From positions 3,534,001-3,598,000 of the forward strand of contig NZ_JACBZH010000001.1 of the NCBI RefSeq assembly GCF_013407855.1: DNA of 64,000 nt, in the 5' to 3' direction. Positions 33,320 to 42,379 of the stretch are shown piece by piece. Position 1 is the first letter of the stretch. Each line of letters begins with the position of its first letter. The DNA is from Actinopolymorpha rutila (GTDB lineage Bacteria > Actinomycetota > Actinomycetes > Propionibacteriales > Actinopolymorphaceae). Both the position numbers and the translations under genes were made by a program. Below the pieces are notes generated by a model, which worked only from the letters and a program-made list of their open reading frames with translations, had not been told where the DNA came from and ran no database searches.

Positions 33320-35131
33320 CTACTGCTTCACGTACAGCTTGGTGAAGTCAGGCCCGCCGCTGAACGGGTCGAGGACGACACCACCGAGCTTGGAGCCGAA
33401 CAGGAAGTTGGTCTTGTTGTAGTCGACCGGGATGACCGGCACGTACTTCTGCATCATCGTCTTGTCGAGCTTGGCCCACTCCGGCTCCTGCTTCTGCAGC
33501 GGAAGCGCGGAGATCCGGTCGATCTCGGAGTTGATGTCGGTCTCGTTCAGGAACGACTTGTTCGGCGCCGAGTTCGGGTTGAGCGAGATGAGGCGCCCGT
33601 CGAAGATGGCCGGGAACACCGTGGTGCCCGAGGGCCAGTCCAGGCACCAGCCCAGCGGCCGGATGTTGATCTTCGACTTCGGGTTGTCGAACTCCGCCCG
33701 CACCTGGTCGCGCGGCATCGGGATCGCGGTGGTCTTGAAGCCCGCGGCCTTCAGCTTCTGCGCCCGCACCGCGGAGACCTGTGCCGCGATGTCGTTGTCG
33801 TTGGAGTAGGCCCACACGACGTCGAAGCCGAGCTTGCCCGCCTTCTCCAGCATCTTCTTCGCCTTGACCGGGTCGCCGTCACCCTTGCCGCCGTTGCCGA
33901 ACAGGTCGTACTTGACGAAGCCCGGCGTCACCTTCGGCAGGATGGTGGTGGCGGGAGTGTAGGTGAACGGGCTGTCGCCACCCGCCTTGTGGATCGAGTC
34001 GAACGGCCACGCCGTGACCAGCGCCTTGCGCACCTCGAGCGGGATCCGCCGGGTGTCGAGATAGATGAAGTCGGTGCAGGTACCGTCACCGGTCAGCATC
34101 CGCTTCTCCGGCTCCTTGCCCTGGATCTTGGGCAGCAGCGAGGAGTCGACACCGTCGTAGGTGATCGCGGTCTGGTCCGGGCCGTTGTCGGCGATCAGCT
34201 GCTCCTGCAGCTTGATCGGGTTCTGGCTGAACTTGAAGTCGTACTTGTCGACGTACTGGTGGCGCACCGGGTCGGTCTTGGGGTCCCACTGGTCGTTCTT
34301 GACCAGGACCAGGCGCTTGCCCTTCTGGTAGCTGTCGAACTTGTACGGGCCCGCCGCCAGCGGCTTGTTCCCGTAGGCATCCTTGGTGTCCTTGGCCTGC
34401 GGAATCGGGCTGTACACCGGGAACGTCGCGTAGTAGGCGAGGTCCGGGAACGGCTTGGCCATCTTCAGGACGACCGTCTTGTCGTCAGGCGTCTCCACCC
34501 CGGCGTAGTCCAGGCCACCACCCTTGGCCTTGGACTTGAACGGGCCCTTGTACTTCGTGCCGTCCAGGAAGTAGCTCTGCTGGTACGTCGGGCCGCCGGG
34601 CAGTTCCTCGGTGGCGAAGGACCGCTTCACCGCGTACGCGATGTCCTGGGCCTTGATCGGGGAGCCGTCCTCGTACTTCAGGCCGTTCTTGAGGGTGAAC
34701 TTCCACTCGGTGTAGTCCGCGTTGTGCTGGCCGAGGTCGGTGGCCAGGTCCGGGACCAGGTAGTACTTCCCGTCCGCGCGAAGCTCCAACGCCGTAAGGG
34801 TGCGCGCGGTCAGCCGCAGCACCGCCAGGGAGTCGATGTAGTAGGCCCGGGTGGGGTCGAAGGTCTCCGGCGCCGCCGCGGTGAGGACGGTCGCGGTGCC
34901 GCCCTTCTGCGCGCCGGCGATGTCCTTGGCCGGACCCTTGGCGTTGGCGTCGAGAACGACGTCGAAGCCGCCTCCCTTGGGCGCCTCGGCGGAAGAACCA
35001 CCCTGCTGCTGCTTCTTCTGCTGCTCCTGCGCCTTCTCCGAAGGCGAGGCGCCTCCCCCACAGGCGGCCGTTGCGCCGAGCGCGAGCACGCTGGCGGCCG
35101 CAGCCAACCTTCTCCATCGCATACGAGTCAC
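33320..35131 (-). CDS. Peptide/nickel-type ABC transporter substrate-binding lipoprotein (family 5)
   Basis: A 603-residue extracytoplasmic receptor with a signal peptide and lipidation Cys24 (GATAAC), a Gln/Lys-rich low-complexity linker (~33-48), and the SBP family 5 pattern: FDPTRAYYIDS, LATDLGQHNADYTEWKFTLKNGLKYEDGSPIKAQDIAYAVKRS. Members bind oligopeptides, nickel-chelates or sugars; the ligand is not predictable here. The GTG at 35131 was preferred over the ATG nine bases later since GGAAGG stands seven bases before the GTG. Confidence 0.9.
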   Translation of the reverse strand: MTRMRWRRLAAAASVLALGATAACGGGASPSEKAQEQQKKQQQGGSSAEAPKGGGFDVVLDANAKGPAKDIAGAQKGGTATVLTAAAPETFDPTRAYYIDSLAVLRLTARTLTALELRADGKYYLVPDLATDLGQHNADYTEWKFTLKNGLKYEDGSPIKAQDIAYAVKRSFATEELPGGPTYQQSYFLDGTKYKGPFKSKAKGGGLDYAGVETPDDKTVVLKMAKPFPDLAYYATFPVYSPIPQAKDTKDAYGNKPLAAGPYKFDSYQKGKRLVLVKNDQWDPKTDPVRHQYVDKYDFKFSQNPIKLQEQLIADNGPDQTAITYDGVDSSLLPKIQGKEPEKRMLTGDGTCTDFIYLDTRRIPLEVRKALVTAWPFDSIHKAGGDSPFTYTPATTILPKVTPGFVKYDLFGNGGKGDGDPVKAKKMLEKAGKLGFDVVWAYSNDNDIAAQVSAVRAQKLKAAGFKTTAIPMPRDQVRAEFDNPKSKINIRPLGWCLDWPSGTTVFPAIFDGRLISLNPNSAPNKSFLNETDINSEIDRISALPLQKQEPEWAKLDKTMMQKYVPVIPVDYNKTNFLFGSKLGGVVLDPFSGGPDFTKLYVKQ

Positions 35132-35167
35132 TTACTTGCCTTCCTTGCTTGTGGCCGTCGGCACGTG

Positions 35168-36145
35168 CTACCGACGAGTCGTTGGGTCGAAGGCGTCGCG
35201 GATCGCGTCGCCGAGAAGGTTCAGTGCCAGCACCAGAACGAGAATCGCCAGCGCCGGTTGCCAGAAGTAGATGGGGTACGTCTGGTAGTAGGTGAGCGCG
35301 GAGTTGATCGTGCGTCCCCACGAGGGTGTCGGCTCGGTCAGGCCGATCCCGAGGTAGGAAAGCCCTGCCTCCGAAGCGATGTAGCTCGGCACCGCCAGCG
35401 ACAGGAACACGATGATCTGCCCGGTGAGGTTGGGCAGGAGTTCGCGGAACAGGATCTGGTGGGTCGGTACGCCGATCGCCCGGGCCGCCTGGATGAACTC
35501 CCGCTCCCGCAGCGACAGCACCTGTGCCCGGACCAGCCGGCCGAGGCCGGTCCAGCCGAAGATCGCGAAGATCGCCACCAGTGACCACAGGCGCACCTTG
35601 GAGACGGTGGCGTCGTCGGAGGCGAACCGCGCCTGCACGACCGGGACGATCGCGAACACGAACAGGATCAGCGGCATCGACAGCATCAGGTCGATCAGCC
35701 AGGAGATCGCCCGGTCGATCCGACCGCCCAGGAAGCCCGCCAGCAGGCCCATCGCGGTGCCGATGACCGTGGAGATGACGGCCGCGCTGGTCGCGACGAT
35801 CAGGGACGGGCGGCTGCCCTCCACCCACCGGGCGAACAGATCCCTGCCCAGGCGGGGTTCCAGCCCGAACGGGTGTGCCGCACTGGGTTTGACGGTCGGG
35901 AAGCCGTACTCGTCGACCAGGTCCTGGTGGAGGGTGCTCGGGTCGGTGTGGGTGACGGCGGTGATGACGTCGGCGAAGACCGCGAGCAGAACGAAGAAAA
36001 GAACGACGACCGCGCAGATGATGGCGATCTTGTCCTTACGAAGCCGCTCCAGCGCTATCTGCGTCGGAGACTTGCTCTTGACCGGGTTGTCCGGAGGGGC
36101 GACCGGTGTACTGCTACCGGTCTCGAGCAGGGTCGGGTCCGCCAT
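35168..36145 (-). CDS. Peptide/nickel-type ABC transporter permease (DppC-like)
   Basis: A 325-residue membrane subunit with an N-terminal OppC-type lead, the first membrane segment at ~42-63, and the signature LREREFIQAARAIGVPTHQI. It is unusually the first gene, with order permease C, receptor, permease B, ATPase D, ATPase F; the more common order starts with the receptor. The start ATG lies about 140 bp downstream of an operator-like inverted repeat. Confidence 0.9.
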   Translation of the reverse strand: MADPTLLETGSSTPVAPPDNPVKSKSPTQIALERLRKDKIAIICAVVVLFFVLLAVFADVITAVTHTDPSTLHQDLVDEYGFPTVKPSAAHPFGLEPRLGRDLFARWVEGSRPSLIVATSAAVISTVIGTAMGLLAGFLGGRIDRAISWLIDLMLSMPLILFVFAIVPVVQARFASDDATVSKVRLWSLVAIFAIFGWTGLGRLVRAQVLSLREREFIQAARAIGVPTHQILFRELLPNLTGQIIVFLSLAVPSYIASEAGLSYLGIGLTEPTPSWGRTINSALTYYQTYPIYFWQPALAILVLVLALNLLGDAIRDAFDPTTRR

Positions 36146-36280
36146 AGGTGCCCGTATGCCTTTCTGGCTTACGAATCACAACACACAGCAGTCGGCGACG
36201 CGCTGTGTACGAAGAATGTGACGCTGACGATAAACGACATCGGGCATATACACAGCGCCGCTTGGATCACGATTTGTAAA

Positions 36281-36305
36281 CGCTTGCCATGACATTTGGT
36301 AAGCG
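36281..36305. promoter_or_regulatory. Operator-like inverted repeat upstream of the peptide transporter
   Basis: CGCTTGCCA, seven bases, then TGGTAAGCG: the arms match at 8 of 9 positions and are spaced about 1.6 helical turns centre to centre. It lies ~136 bp upstream of the first transporter gene. It looks like a site for a dimeric regulator (GntR, LacI or similar); no cognate regulator gene is in the neighbourhood. Confidence 0.55.
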
Positions 36306-36340
36306 AATTGCAGCGGCTACGGCACGCTGGGTAATGAAAA

Positions 36341-36370
36341 CGGCGGCCGACCCGAATGGGTCGGCCGCCG
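36341..36370 (-). terminator. Intrinsic terminator of the hisS-aspS operon
   Basis: A perfect 13-bp stem (CGGCGGCCGACCC and complement) with a 4-nt loop, followed on the minus strand by TTTTCATT. It is the clearest classical terminator in the window. Confidence 0.85.
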
Positions 36371-36448
36371 AAACAGAAACGTCATCGACGGGTACTTGAC
36401 GGGGAATCCCGTCGACGACATTCGATGATGTTCGATGCCGGAGCGGAG

Positions 36449-38290
36449 TCAGCTTCCTGACGCTGTGTCGTCCCTGTTTGCCGTATCTGTGACCTTCGGG
36501 TCCTCCGCGCGATGACGGCCGGTTCCGGACGGCTTGCCCGGAGCCGCGTCGATCCCGGCCTCCCGGCGCTGGGCCGGCGAGATGGGCGTCGGCGCCCCGG
36601 TGAGCGGATCCGCACCGGACGCGCTCTTGGGAAACGCGATGACGTCGCGGATCGACTCCGCACCGGTCAGCAGCGCCACCAGACGGTCCAGGCCGAGCGC
36701 GATGCCGCCGTGCGGCGGCGGGCCGTACTTGAACGCCTCCAGAAGGAAGCCGAACTGGCTGGCCGCCTCCTCCTGCGACAGCCCGATCAGGTCGAAGACG
36801 CGTTGCTGCACGTCGGCCCGGTGGATACGAATCGACCCACCGCCGATCTCGTTGCCGTTCAGCACGATGTCGTACGCCTGGGACAGCGCCTGGCCGGGGT
36901 CCTCCTCGAACCGGTCGGCCCATTCGGGCGTCGGCGCGGTGAAGGGGTGGTGGATCGCCGTCCACCCCTTCTCCCCGCCGAAGGTCTCCACCGGCTCGAA
37001 CATCGGCGCGTCGACCACCCAGCAGAACTCCCAGCGGGAGTGGTCGATCAGGCCACAGCGCTCTCCCACTTCCAGCCGCACCGCCGCCAGCAGCGCCAGC
37101 GCCTCGGTGCGGGGTCCGGCCGCGAAGAAGACGCAGTCCCCCGGCTTCGCGCCGGCATGTTCGGCGAGACCGGCGCGCTCGTCCTCGGAGAGGTTCTTGG
37201 CCACCGGGCCGCCGAGCTCACCGCCCTCACCCACCAGCACGTACGCCAGACCCTTCGCGCCGCGCGAGCGGGCCCACTCCTGCCAGGCGTCCAGCTCCTT
37301 GCGCGCCTGCCCCGCTCCCCCGGGCATCACGACGGCGCCGACGTGGAAGTCCTCGCCCTTGGCCTGGAACACCCGGAACGACGTCTGCGCGAAGTAGTCG
37401 GTGAAGTCGACCAGCTCGTTGCCGAAGCGCAGGTCGGGCCGGTCGATGCCGAACCTGCGCATCGCCTCGGCGTAGGTCATCCGCGGGATCGGCAGCGAGA
37501 TGTCGTACCCCAGAACGGTCTTCCACACCCGGGCGAGCACCCGCTCGGTCAGCGCGATGATGTCGTCGGTGTCGCAGAACGACATCTCCACGTCGAGCTG
37601 GGTGAACTCCGGCTGCCGGTCGGCACGGAAGTCCTCGTCCCGGAAGCACCGCGCGATCTGGTAGTAGCGCTCGATGCCGGCGACCATCAGCAGTTGCTTG
37701 AACAGCTGCGGCGACTGCGGGAGGGCGTACCAGCTGCCCGGCTGCAACCGGACCGGAACCACGAAGTCGCGGGCGCCCTCGGGGGTGGACCGGGTGAGGT
37801 AGGGCGTCTCCACGTCGACGAAGCCGTGCTCGTCCATCACGTCGCGGATCAGCCGGGTGACCCGCGACCGGGTGCGCAGCTTTTCCGCCATCTCCGGCCG
37901 GCGAAGGTCGAGGTAGCGGTGCCGCAGCCGGACCTCCTCGTTGACCGGGGTCTGGTGGTGTTCCTCGATCGGGAACGGCAGCGCCTCGGCGGTGCTGAGC
38001 ACCTCCACCTGGTTGGCCACCACCTCCACCTCGCCGGTGGGCAGGTTGGGGTTGGCGTTGCCCTCCGGACGGCGGCGGACCTCTCCGACCACCCGCAGGC
38101 AGTGCTCCTGACGCAGGCCGTGCGCGGTCTCCTCGTCGCGGATCACCACCTGGACGGTTCCGGAGGCGTCACGCAGGTCGAGGAACGCCACGCCGCCGTG
38201 GTCGCGGCGCCGGGCGATCCAGCCGGCCAGGGTCACGGTCGCGTCCAGATGGTCGGCGCGGAGCGTGCCGGCCTCGTGCGTACGGATCAC
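36449..38290 (-). CDS. aspS: Aspartyl-tRNA synthetase
   Basis: Class IIb synthetase, 613 residues. The N-terminal OB-fold anticodon domain is seen in [25 protein letters not shown], followed by the catalytic core with [23 protein letters not shown] (motif 1), the bacterial GAD insertion and [11 protein letters not shown] (motif 3). The C-terminus has a non-conserved ~40-residue extension. The GTG at 38290 overlaps the hisS stop by four bases (GTGA). Confidence 0.96.
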   Translation of the reverse strand: MIRTHEAGTLRADHLDATVTLAGWIARRRDHGGVAFLDLRDASGTVQVVIRDEETAHGLRQEHCLRVVGEVRRRPEGNANPNLPTGEVEVVANQVEVLSTAEALPFPIEEHHQTPVNEEVRLRHRYLDLRRPEMAEKLRTRSRVTRLIRDVMDEHGFVDVETPYLTRSTPEGARDFVVPVRLQPGSWYALPQSPQLFKQLLMVAGIERYYQIARCFRDEDFRADRQPEFTQLDVEMSFCDTDDIIALTERVLARVWKTVLGYDISLPIPRMTYAEAMRRFGIDRPDLRFGNELVDFTDYFAQTSFRVFQAKGEDFHVGAVVMPGGAGQARKELDAWQEWARSRGAKGLAYVLVGEGGELGGPVAKNLSEDERAGLAEHAGAKPGDCVFFAAGPRTEALALLAAVRLEVGERCGLIDHSRWEFCWVVDAPMFEPVETFGGEKGWTAIHHPFTAPTPEWADRFEEDPGQALSQAYDIVLNGNEIGGGSIRIHRADVQQRVFDLIGLSQEEAASQFGFLLEAFKYGPPPHGGIALGLDRLVALLTGAESIRDVIAFPKSASGADPLTGAPTPISPAQRREAGIDAAPGKPSGTGRHRAEDPKVTDTANRDDTASGS

Positions 38291-39627
38291 CCGTGCGTCT
38301 CCTTCGTTGTCGGTGCTGCCTGGTCCTGCCGTGGTGCGTTGTGACCTGGTTGGTCCTGTTCGGCGTGCGCGGTCGCCAGCGCGTCCGCCACGACGTCGAC
38401 CAGTGAGGCGAGCGGGACGGGCCGCTGGCCGCCGCTGCGCAGGTCCTTCAGTTGTGCGCTGTCCTGCTCCAGGTCGCGGTCGCCGAGGACGAGTGCGAAC
38501 GCCGCGCCGGAACGGTCGGCCGCCTTCATCGCGCCCTTGAGGCCCTGCCCGCCGTAGGTCGTGTCGGACCGTACGCCCGCCTCGCGCAGATCGCGCAGCA
38601 GGGTTACGGTCCGCCGCCGGGCCGATGCGCCGAGGGGTACGACGTACACGTCGCACCGGCTGGTCTCCCCCACCGTCAGGCCCTCCGCCTCGACGGCCAG
38701 CACGGTGCGGTCCAGGCCGAGCCCGAAGCCGACCCCGCCGAGGTCGGGGCCGCCGATCGTGGCCAGCAGCCCGTCGTAGCGGCCGCCGCCGCCGATGGCG
38801 GACTGCGCGCCGAGCCCGGGGTGGACGAGCTCGAACGTCGTGCGTACGTAGTAGTCGAGCCCGCGCACCAGGCGCGGCGCGTCCTCCCACTCCACGCCGA
38901 GGTCGGCAAGGTAGGAGCGGACCTGCTCGTGGTGTTCCTTGCACGCGCCGCAGAGGTGGTCGGTGATCAGCGGTGCGTCCGCCAGCTGGGCCTGGACCTC
39001 CGGGCGCTTGTCGTCGAGCACCCGCATGGGGTTGATCGCCGCCCGCCGGCGGGTGTCGTCGTCCAGGTCGATCCCGCGCAGGAAGTCCTGGAGAAGCTCG
39101 CGGTAGGCGGGGCGGCACTCCCGGCAGCCCAGGCTGTTCAGCAGCAGCCGGGTGCCGGTGAGGCCGAGCTGCCGCTGGGCCCGCCAGGCCATCCAGACGA
39201 CCTCGGCGTCCAGCGCCGGGTCGTCGCCGCCGATCGTCTCCACCCCGACCTGGGTGTGCTGGCGGTAGCGGCCGGACTGCGGCTGTTCGTACCGGAAGTT
39301 CTGCCCGACGTACCACACCTTCACCGGTAGCTGGCCGCGGTGCAGGCCGCGTTCGGCGATCGCGCGCAGCACGCCGGCCGTGCCCTCCGGCCGCAGCGTG
39401 AGCGAGCGGCCGCCCCGGTCGGCGAAGGTGTACATCTCCTTCGTCACCACGTCGGTCGACTCACCCACGCCGCGGACGAACAGCCCGGTGTCCTCGAACA
39501 ACGGTGTCTCGACGTAGTCGTAACCCGCCAGCCGCGGCGGTCGGCTCAGCGCCTCCCGCACGGCGAGCCAGGTGGCCGATCTCGGGGGTACGACGTCGAA
39601 GGTGCCCTTGGGCGCCTGGAAACTCAT
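38287..39627 (-). CDS. hisS: Histidyl-tRNA synthetase
   Basis: Class II synthetase, 446 residues. It starts [15 protein letters not shown], has motif 2 ([18 protein letters not shown]), the histidine-binding [11 protein letters not shown] and motif 3 region [10 protein letters not shown], and an anticodon-binding domain to ~420. The last ~25 residues are polar and non-conserved. It follows the MBL-fold gene by nine bases. Confidence 0.95.
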   Translation of the reverse strand: MSFQAPKGTFDVVPPRSATWLAVREALSRPPRLAGYDYVETPLFEDTGLFVRGVGESTDVVTKEMYTFADRGGRSLTLRPEGTAGVLRAIAERGLHRGQLPVKVWYVGQNFRYEQPQSGRYRQHTQVGVETIGGDDPALDAEVVWMAWRAQRQLGLTGTRLLLNSLGCRECRPAYRELLQDFLRGIDLDDDTRRRAAINPMRVLDDKRPEVQAQLADAPLITDHLCGACKEHHEQVRSYLADLGVEWEDAPRLVRGLDYYVRTTFELVHPGLGAQSAIGGGGRYDGLLATIGGPDLGGVGFGLGLDRTVLAVEAEGLTVGETSRCDVYVVPLGASARRRTVTLLRDLREAGVRSDTTYGGQGLKGAMKAADRSGAAFALVLGDRDLEQDSAQLKDLRSGGQRPVPLASLVDVVADALATAHAEQDQPGHNAPRQDQAAPTTKETHG

Positions 39628-39636
39628 CTGCGATCT

Positions 39637-40374
39637 TCACCCGCTCCGTGCCGGGCCGGGCACGAGCCCTCTCAGGAAGGGATTGGTCTGGCGTTCCCGG
39701 CCGATGGTCGTCTGGTCACCGTGGCCGGGCAGGACCACGATCCGGTCGTCGAGCGGCAGCACCTTGTCGGAAAGGCTGCGCAGCATCGCCGGATGGTCAC
39801 CGCCCGGCAGGTCGGTGCGTCCGATCGACCCGGCGAAGAGCAGGTCGCCCCCGAACATGAGCTCGGGCGCCGCGCTCGCCTGGCCGGTCCACGTGGGGGC
39901 ACCTGCCCCGCGTACGTCCCCCTCGACGGGAGTACGGAACGCGACCGACCCGCTGGTATGGCCCGGGGTGTGGTCGACGGTGAAGCTCAGCCCGGCGACG
40001 TCGACCCGGGCGCCGTCGGTGAGCTCGCGTACGTCGTCGGGCTCGGCGAACGACTGCCCGCCGCCGAGCAGCGCGCCGGCCCACTCCGGCGGCAGGCCCC
40101 GCAACGGGTCGGCGAGCAGCGGCCGGTCGGCCGGGTGCACCCAGCAGATCGCGTCGTAGCTCCCGCACACCGGCAGCACCGACCACATGTGGTCGAGATG
40201 CCCATGCGTGAGCAGCACCGCCACCGGTCGGAGCCGGTGCTCGCGGACCACCTCGTCCACCGCGCCGGCCGCGTCCTGGCCCGGATCGACCACGACGCAG
40301 TCCTGCCCGGCCCCGGTCGCCACGACGTAGCAGTTCGCGGCGAACGCTCCGGTCGGGAAGCCGGCGACGAGCAT
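39637..40374 (-). CDS. MBL-fold metallo-hydrolase (glyoxalase II-like)
   Basis: A 245-residue zinc hydrolase with THGHLDH (residues ~56-62), the later ligands in HTPGHTSGSV, GGDLLFAGSIGRTDLPGG and LPGHGDQTT. These motifs match the glyoxalase II group, but the gene's conserved place just upstream of hisS in actinobacteria and its lack of the full GloB C-terminal domain leave the substrate open. It heads the MBL-hisS-aspS operon. Confidence 0.85.
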   Translation of the reverse strand: MLVAGFPTGAFAANCYVVATGAGQDCVVVDPGQDAAGAVDEVVREHRLRPVAVLLTHGHLDHMWSVLPVCGSYDAICWVHPADRPLLADPLRGLPPEWAGALLGGGQSFAEPDDVRELTDGARVDVAGLSFTVDHTPGHTSGSVAFRTPVEGDVRGAGAPTWTGQASAAPELMFGGDLLFAGSIGRTDLPGGDHPAMLRSLSDKVLPLDDRIVVLPGHGDQTTIGRERQTNPFLRGLVPGPARSG

Positions 40375-40598
40375 GGGATCCTCTGCGGTCGGGTGGCGGT
40401 CGGGTGCGGCCCGAGGCGGCCGGTGGTGGCGGTCGGGACGAGACGGGGGACCTTCGAAGACTACCGGCGGCGTGTCCGGCGCGGCGAACCTGGCCGGTCC
40501 TGGCGATTACCGGGACACACTCCCCTACCAGGCCCAGGGCGTCTCCTAGACTGGCACACCGGTCATCGGACAGCTAAGCGGAGAGAACGGGGCCTTCG

Positions 40599-41081
40599 GT
40601 GGTCACCAAAGAGCAGCGCCGACGCCGCCTCGCGAGGCAGCACTGGGAGCGTCAGCAGGTCCGCCGTACCACTCGCAGGCGCCGGACACGGCGAAACGGC
40701 ATCATCGTGGCGATCGTCGTCGGCGTGCTTGCCGTGGCCGCGGTGATCTACCTCGTCTTCTTCCTCCTGCGCGGCGACAATTCCTCCGCTGCCTCCCGTC
40801 CGGGCACCCGAGCGGGCACCTCGGCGGGGAACGGCGTACTCGCGGCACCTCCGGCCGCGCCGGGGCCGGGCTACATTCTCAGGAGCGGGGCCGATCGTCC
40901 GCGCCACGGCGAGCAACGCCTGGAGCCGGGTCGGCTGGTCCTGGTCGGTGGCGAAAAACCCGGTGCCGAGGGATTCCTCACTGGCTACGGTGACTCCTCC
41001 CCGTTCGATCACGGGGAAGCGGGGACCGGGCGGGCGGAGTCCTCGGACATCGGCAAAGATGTCAAGGTCACGACGACGTGA
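40599..41081 (+). CDS. Truncated cyclophilin-type membrane protein (PPIase anchor without catalytic domain)
   Basis: A 160-residue protein. The first ~65 residues (VTKEQRRRRLARQHWERQQVRRTTRRRR..., then one membrane segment at ~34-57) closely resemble the N-terminus of the membrane-anchored cyclophilins that occupy this slot between hisS and rel in other actinobacteria. The ~95 residues that follow show no cyclophilin motif, and their codons end in A or T more often than in neighbouring genes. The gene is probably a decayed or remodelled PPIase. It starts with GTG at 40599; TAGACT at 40547-40552 may be its -10 box. Confidence 0.6.
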   Translation: MVTKEQRRRRLARQHWERQQVRRTTRRRRTRRNGIIVAIVVGVLAVAAVIYLVFFLLRGDNSSAASRPGTRAGTSAGNGVLAAPPAAPGPGYILRSGADRPRHGEQRLEPGRLVLVGGEKPGAEGFLTGYGDSSPFDHGEAGTGRAESSDIGKDVKVTTT

Positions 41082-41100
41082 TCTGCGACGGGAGCGTGCA

Positions 41101-42339
41101 GTGAGCGGAACGGCAGAGGAGCCCTGGGGCAGGGTCGCGGACGACGGCACCGTCTACCTCCGCACCGACGATGGCGAGCGCGCCATCGGATCCTGGCAGG
41201 TCGGCGATCCAGAGGGAGCGCTGGCCTTCTTCCGTCGCAAGTACGACGCCCTCGCACTGGAGGTCGACCTGCTCGCCTCCCGGGTGGAGAGCGGCATCCT
41301 CGCCCCTGACGACGCCCACAACGCGCTGCGCCGCGAGCGCCGCAACCTCGCAGGCGCCCAGGCGATCGGTGACCTCGGCGCCTTGTCGGCCAGGCTCGAC
41401 CGGCTTGAGGAAGTGATCGCCGGGCGGCGCGCCGAGCGCCGCACCGAGCGCAAGCGGCAACTCGAGGAGGCCCGGTCGGCCAAGTCCGCGATCGCGGACG
41501 AGGCCGAGGCCCTGGCGTCCGGCTCGGACTGGCGGCACGGCGTCGGGCGCTTCCGCGAACTACTCGAGCAGTGGAAGGCACTGCCCCGGCTGGACAAGCA
41601 GACCGACGACGAGCTGTGGCGCCGCTTCTCCAGTGCCCGTACGTCCTACACCCGCCGGCGCAAGCAGCACTTCTCCGAGCTGAACGTACGCCGCGAGGAC
41701 GCCCGTCAGGTCAAGGAGGCGCTCGCCGCCGAGGCCGAGACGCTGGCCGACTCCACCGACTGGGGCCGCGGCACCACGCAGTTCCGCACCCTCATGCAGC
41801 GCTGGAAGGCCGCCGGGCCCGCCGCCCGCGACGTGGAGGACCAACTCTGGAAGCGGTTCCGGGCAGCGCAGGACCGGTTCTTCAACGCCCGCAACGCGAC
41901 CTTCGCCGAGCAGGACGAGGAGTACCGCGCCAACCTCGAGCAGAAGGAGGCGCTGCTGGTCGAGGCGGAGGCCCTGCTGCCGGTGCGCGACCACCGCACC
42001 GCCCGGGACGCCTACCGTTCGCTGCTGGCGCGCTGGGACCAGATCGGGCGGGTCCCCCGCGACTCCGTTCGTACGGTCGAGGGCAGGCTGCGCAAGGTCG
42101 AGGAAGCCATCCGGTCCGCGGAGAGCAACGAGTGGCGCCGGACCAACCCCGAGACGCGCGCCCGGGCCAACGACACGCTCACCCAGCTCCGCAACTCCAT
42201 CGCCGACCTCGAACGCGACCTCGAGGCCCAGCAGGCGAAGGGCGACGTCGCCGGCGAACGCCGTGCACAGGAGGCGCTGGACGCCCGCCGGGCATGGCTC
42301 GCCGAAGTCGAGAAGACCCTCGACGAGTTCTCCGGCTGA
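41101..42339 (+). CDS. DUF349 domain-containing coiled-coil protein
   Basis: A 412-residue protein, highly charged and almost wholly helical, with repeated DUF349 units (W..G...F..L...WK..PR and variants at ~150-190, ~225-265, ~290-330). Function is unknown; the family is encoded next to rel in many actinobacteria, which hints at a stress or translation role. I chose GTG 41101, with GGGAG seven bases upstream, over a longer open frame. It ends 40 bp before the convergent rel gene. Confidence 0.82.
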   Translation: MSGTAEEPWGRVADDGTVYLRTDDGERAIGSWQVGDPEGALAFFRRKYDALALEVDLLASRVESGILAPDDAHNALRRERRNLAGAQAIGDLGALSARLDRLEEVIAGRRAERRTERKRQLEEARSAKSAIADEAEALASGSDWRHGVGRFRELLEQWKALPRLDKQTDDELWRRFSSARTSYTRRRKQHFSELNVRREDARQVKEALAAEAETLADSTDWGRGTTQFRTLMQRWKAAGPAARDVEDQLWKRFRAAQDRFFNARNATFAEQDEEYRANLEQKEALLVEAEALLPVRDHRTARDAYRSLLARWDQIGRVPRDSVRTVEGRLRKVEEAIRSAESNEWRRTNPETRARANDTLTQLRNSIADLERDLEAQQAKGDVAGERRAQEALDARRAWLAEVEKTLDEFSG

Positions 42340-42379
42340 GCCGGTCCCCCGCATCCAGCTCTGGGCGGTGGGCGGCAGA

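Larger units (their letters stand above)
36146..36448. other. Intergenic region between aspS and the peptide transporter operon
   Basis: A 303-bp gap, visibly more AT-rich than its surroundings. It holds the aspS terminator (36341-36370), an operator-like inverted repeat (36281-36305), and a 9-bp inverted pair GCGCTGTGT (36200-36208) / ACACAGCGC (36250-36258). No gene is visible. The transporter promoter must lie here; I could not fix one -35/-10 pair, though TTTACA and TATATG-like elements occur on the minus strand. Confidence 0.6.

Noticed and set aside
32816..35584. Open frame of 922 codons on the plus strand across the transporter genes
   Set aside because: Antisense to a complete receptor gene and parts of two permease genes with clear family motifs; no ribosome-binding site and no recognisable protein.
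36146..36448. AT-rich gap as evidence for horizontal transfer of the peptide transporter
   Set aside because: Only the intergenic DNA is AT-richer, which is normal for promoter regions; the transporter genes have host-like codon use.
40563..41150. Minus-strand frame opposite the cyclophilin-anchor gene
   Set aside because: Part of it looks protein-like, which made me consider a real gene in place of the plus-strand one. The plus-strand N-terminus matches a known family and has a membrane segment, so I kept that.
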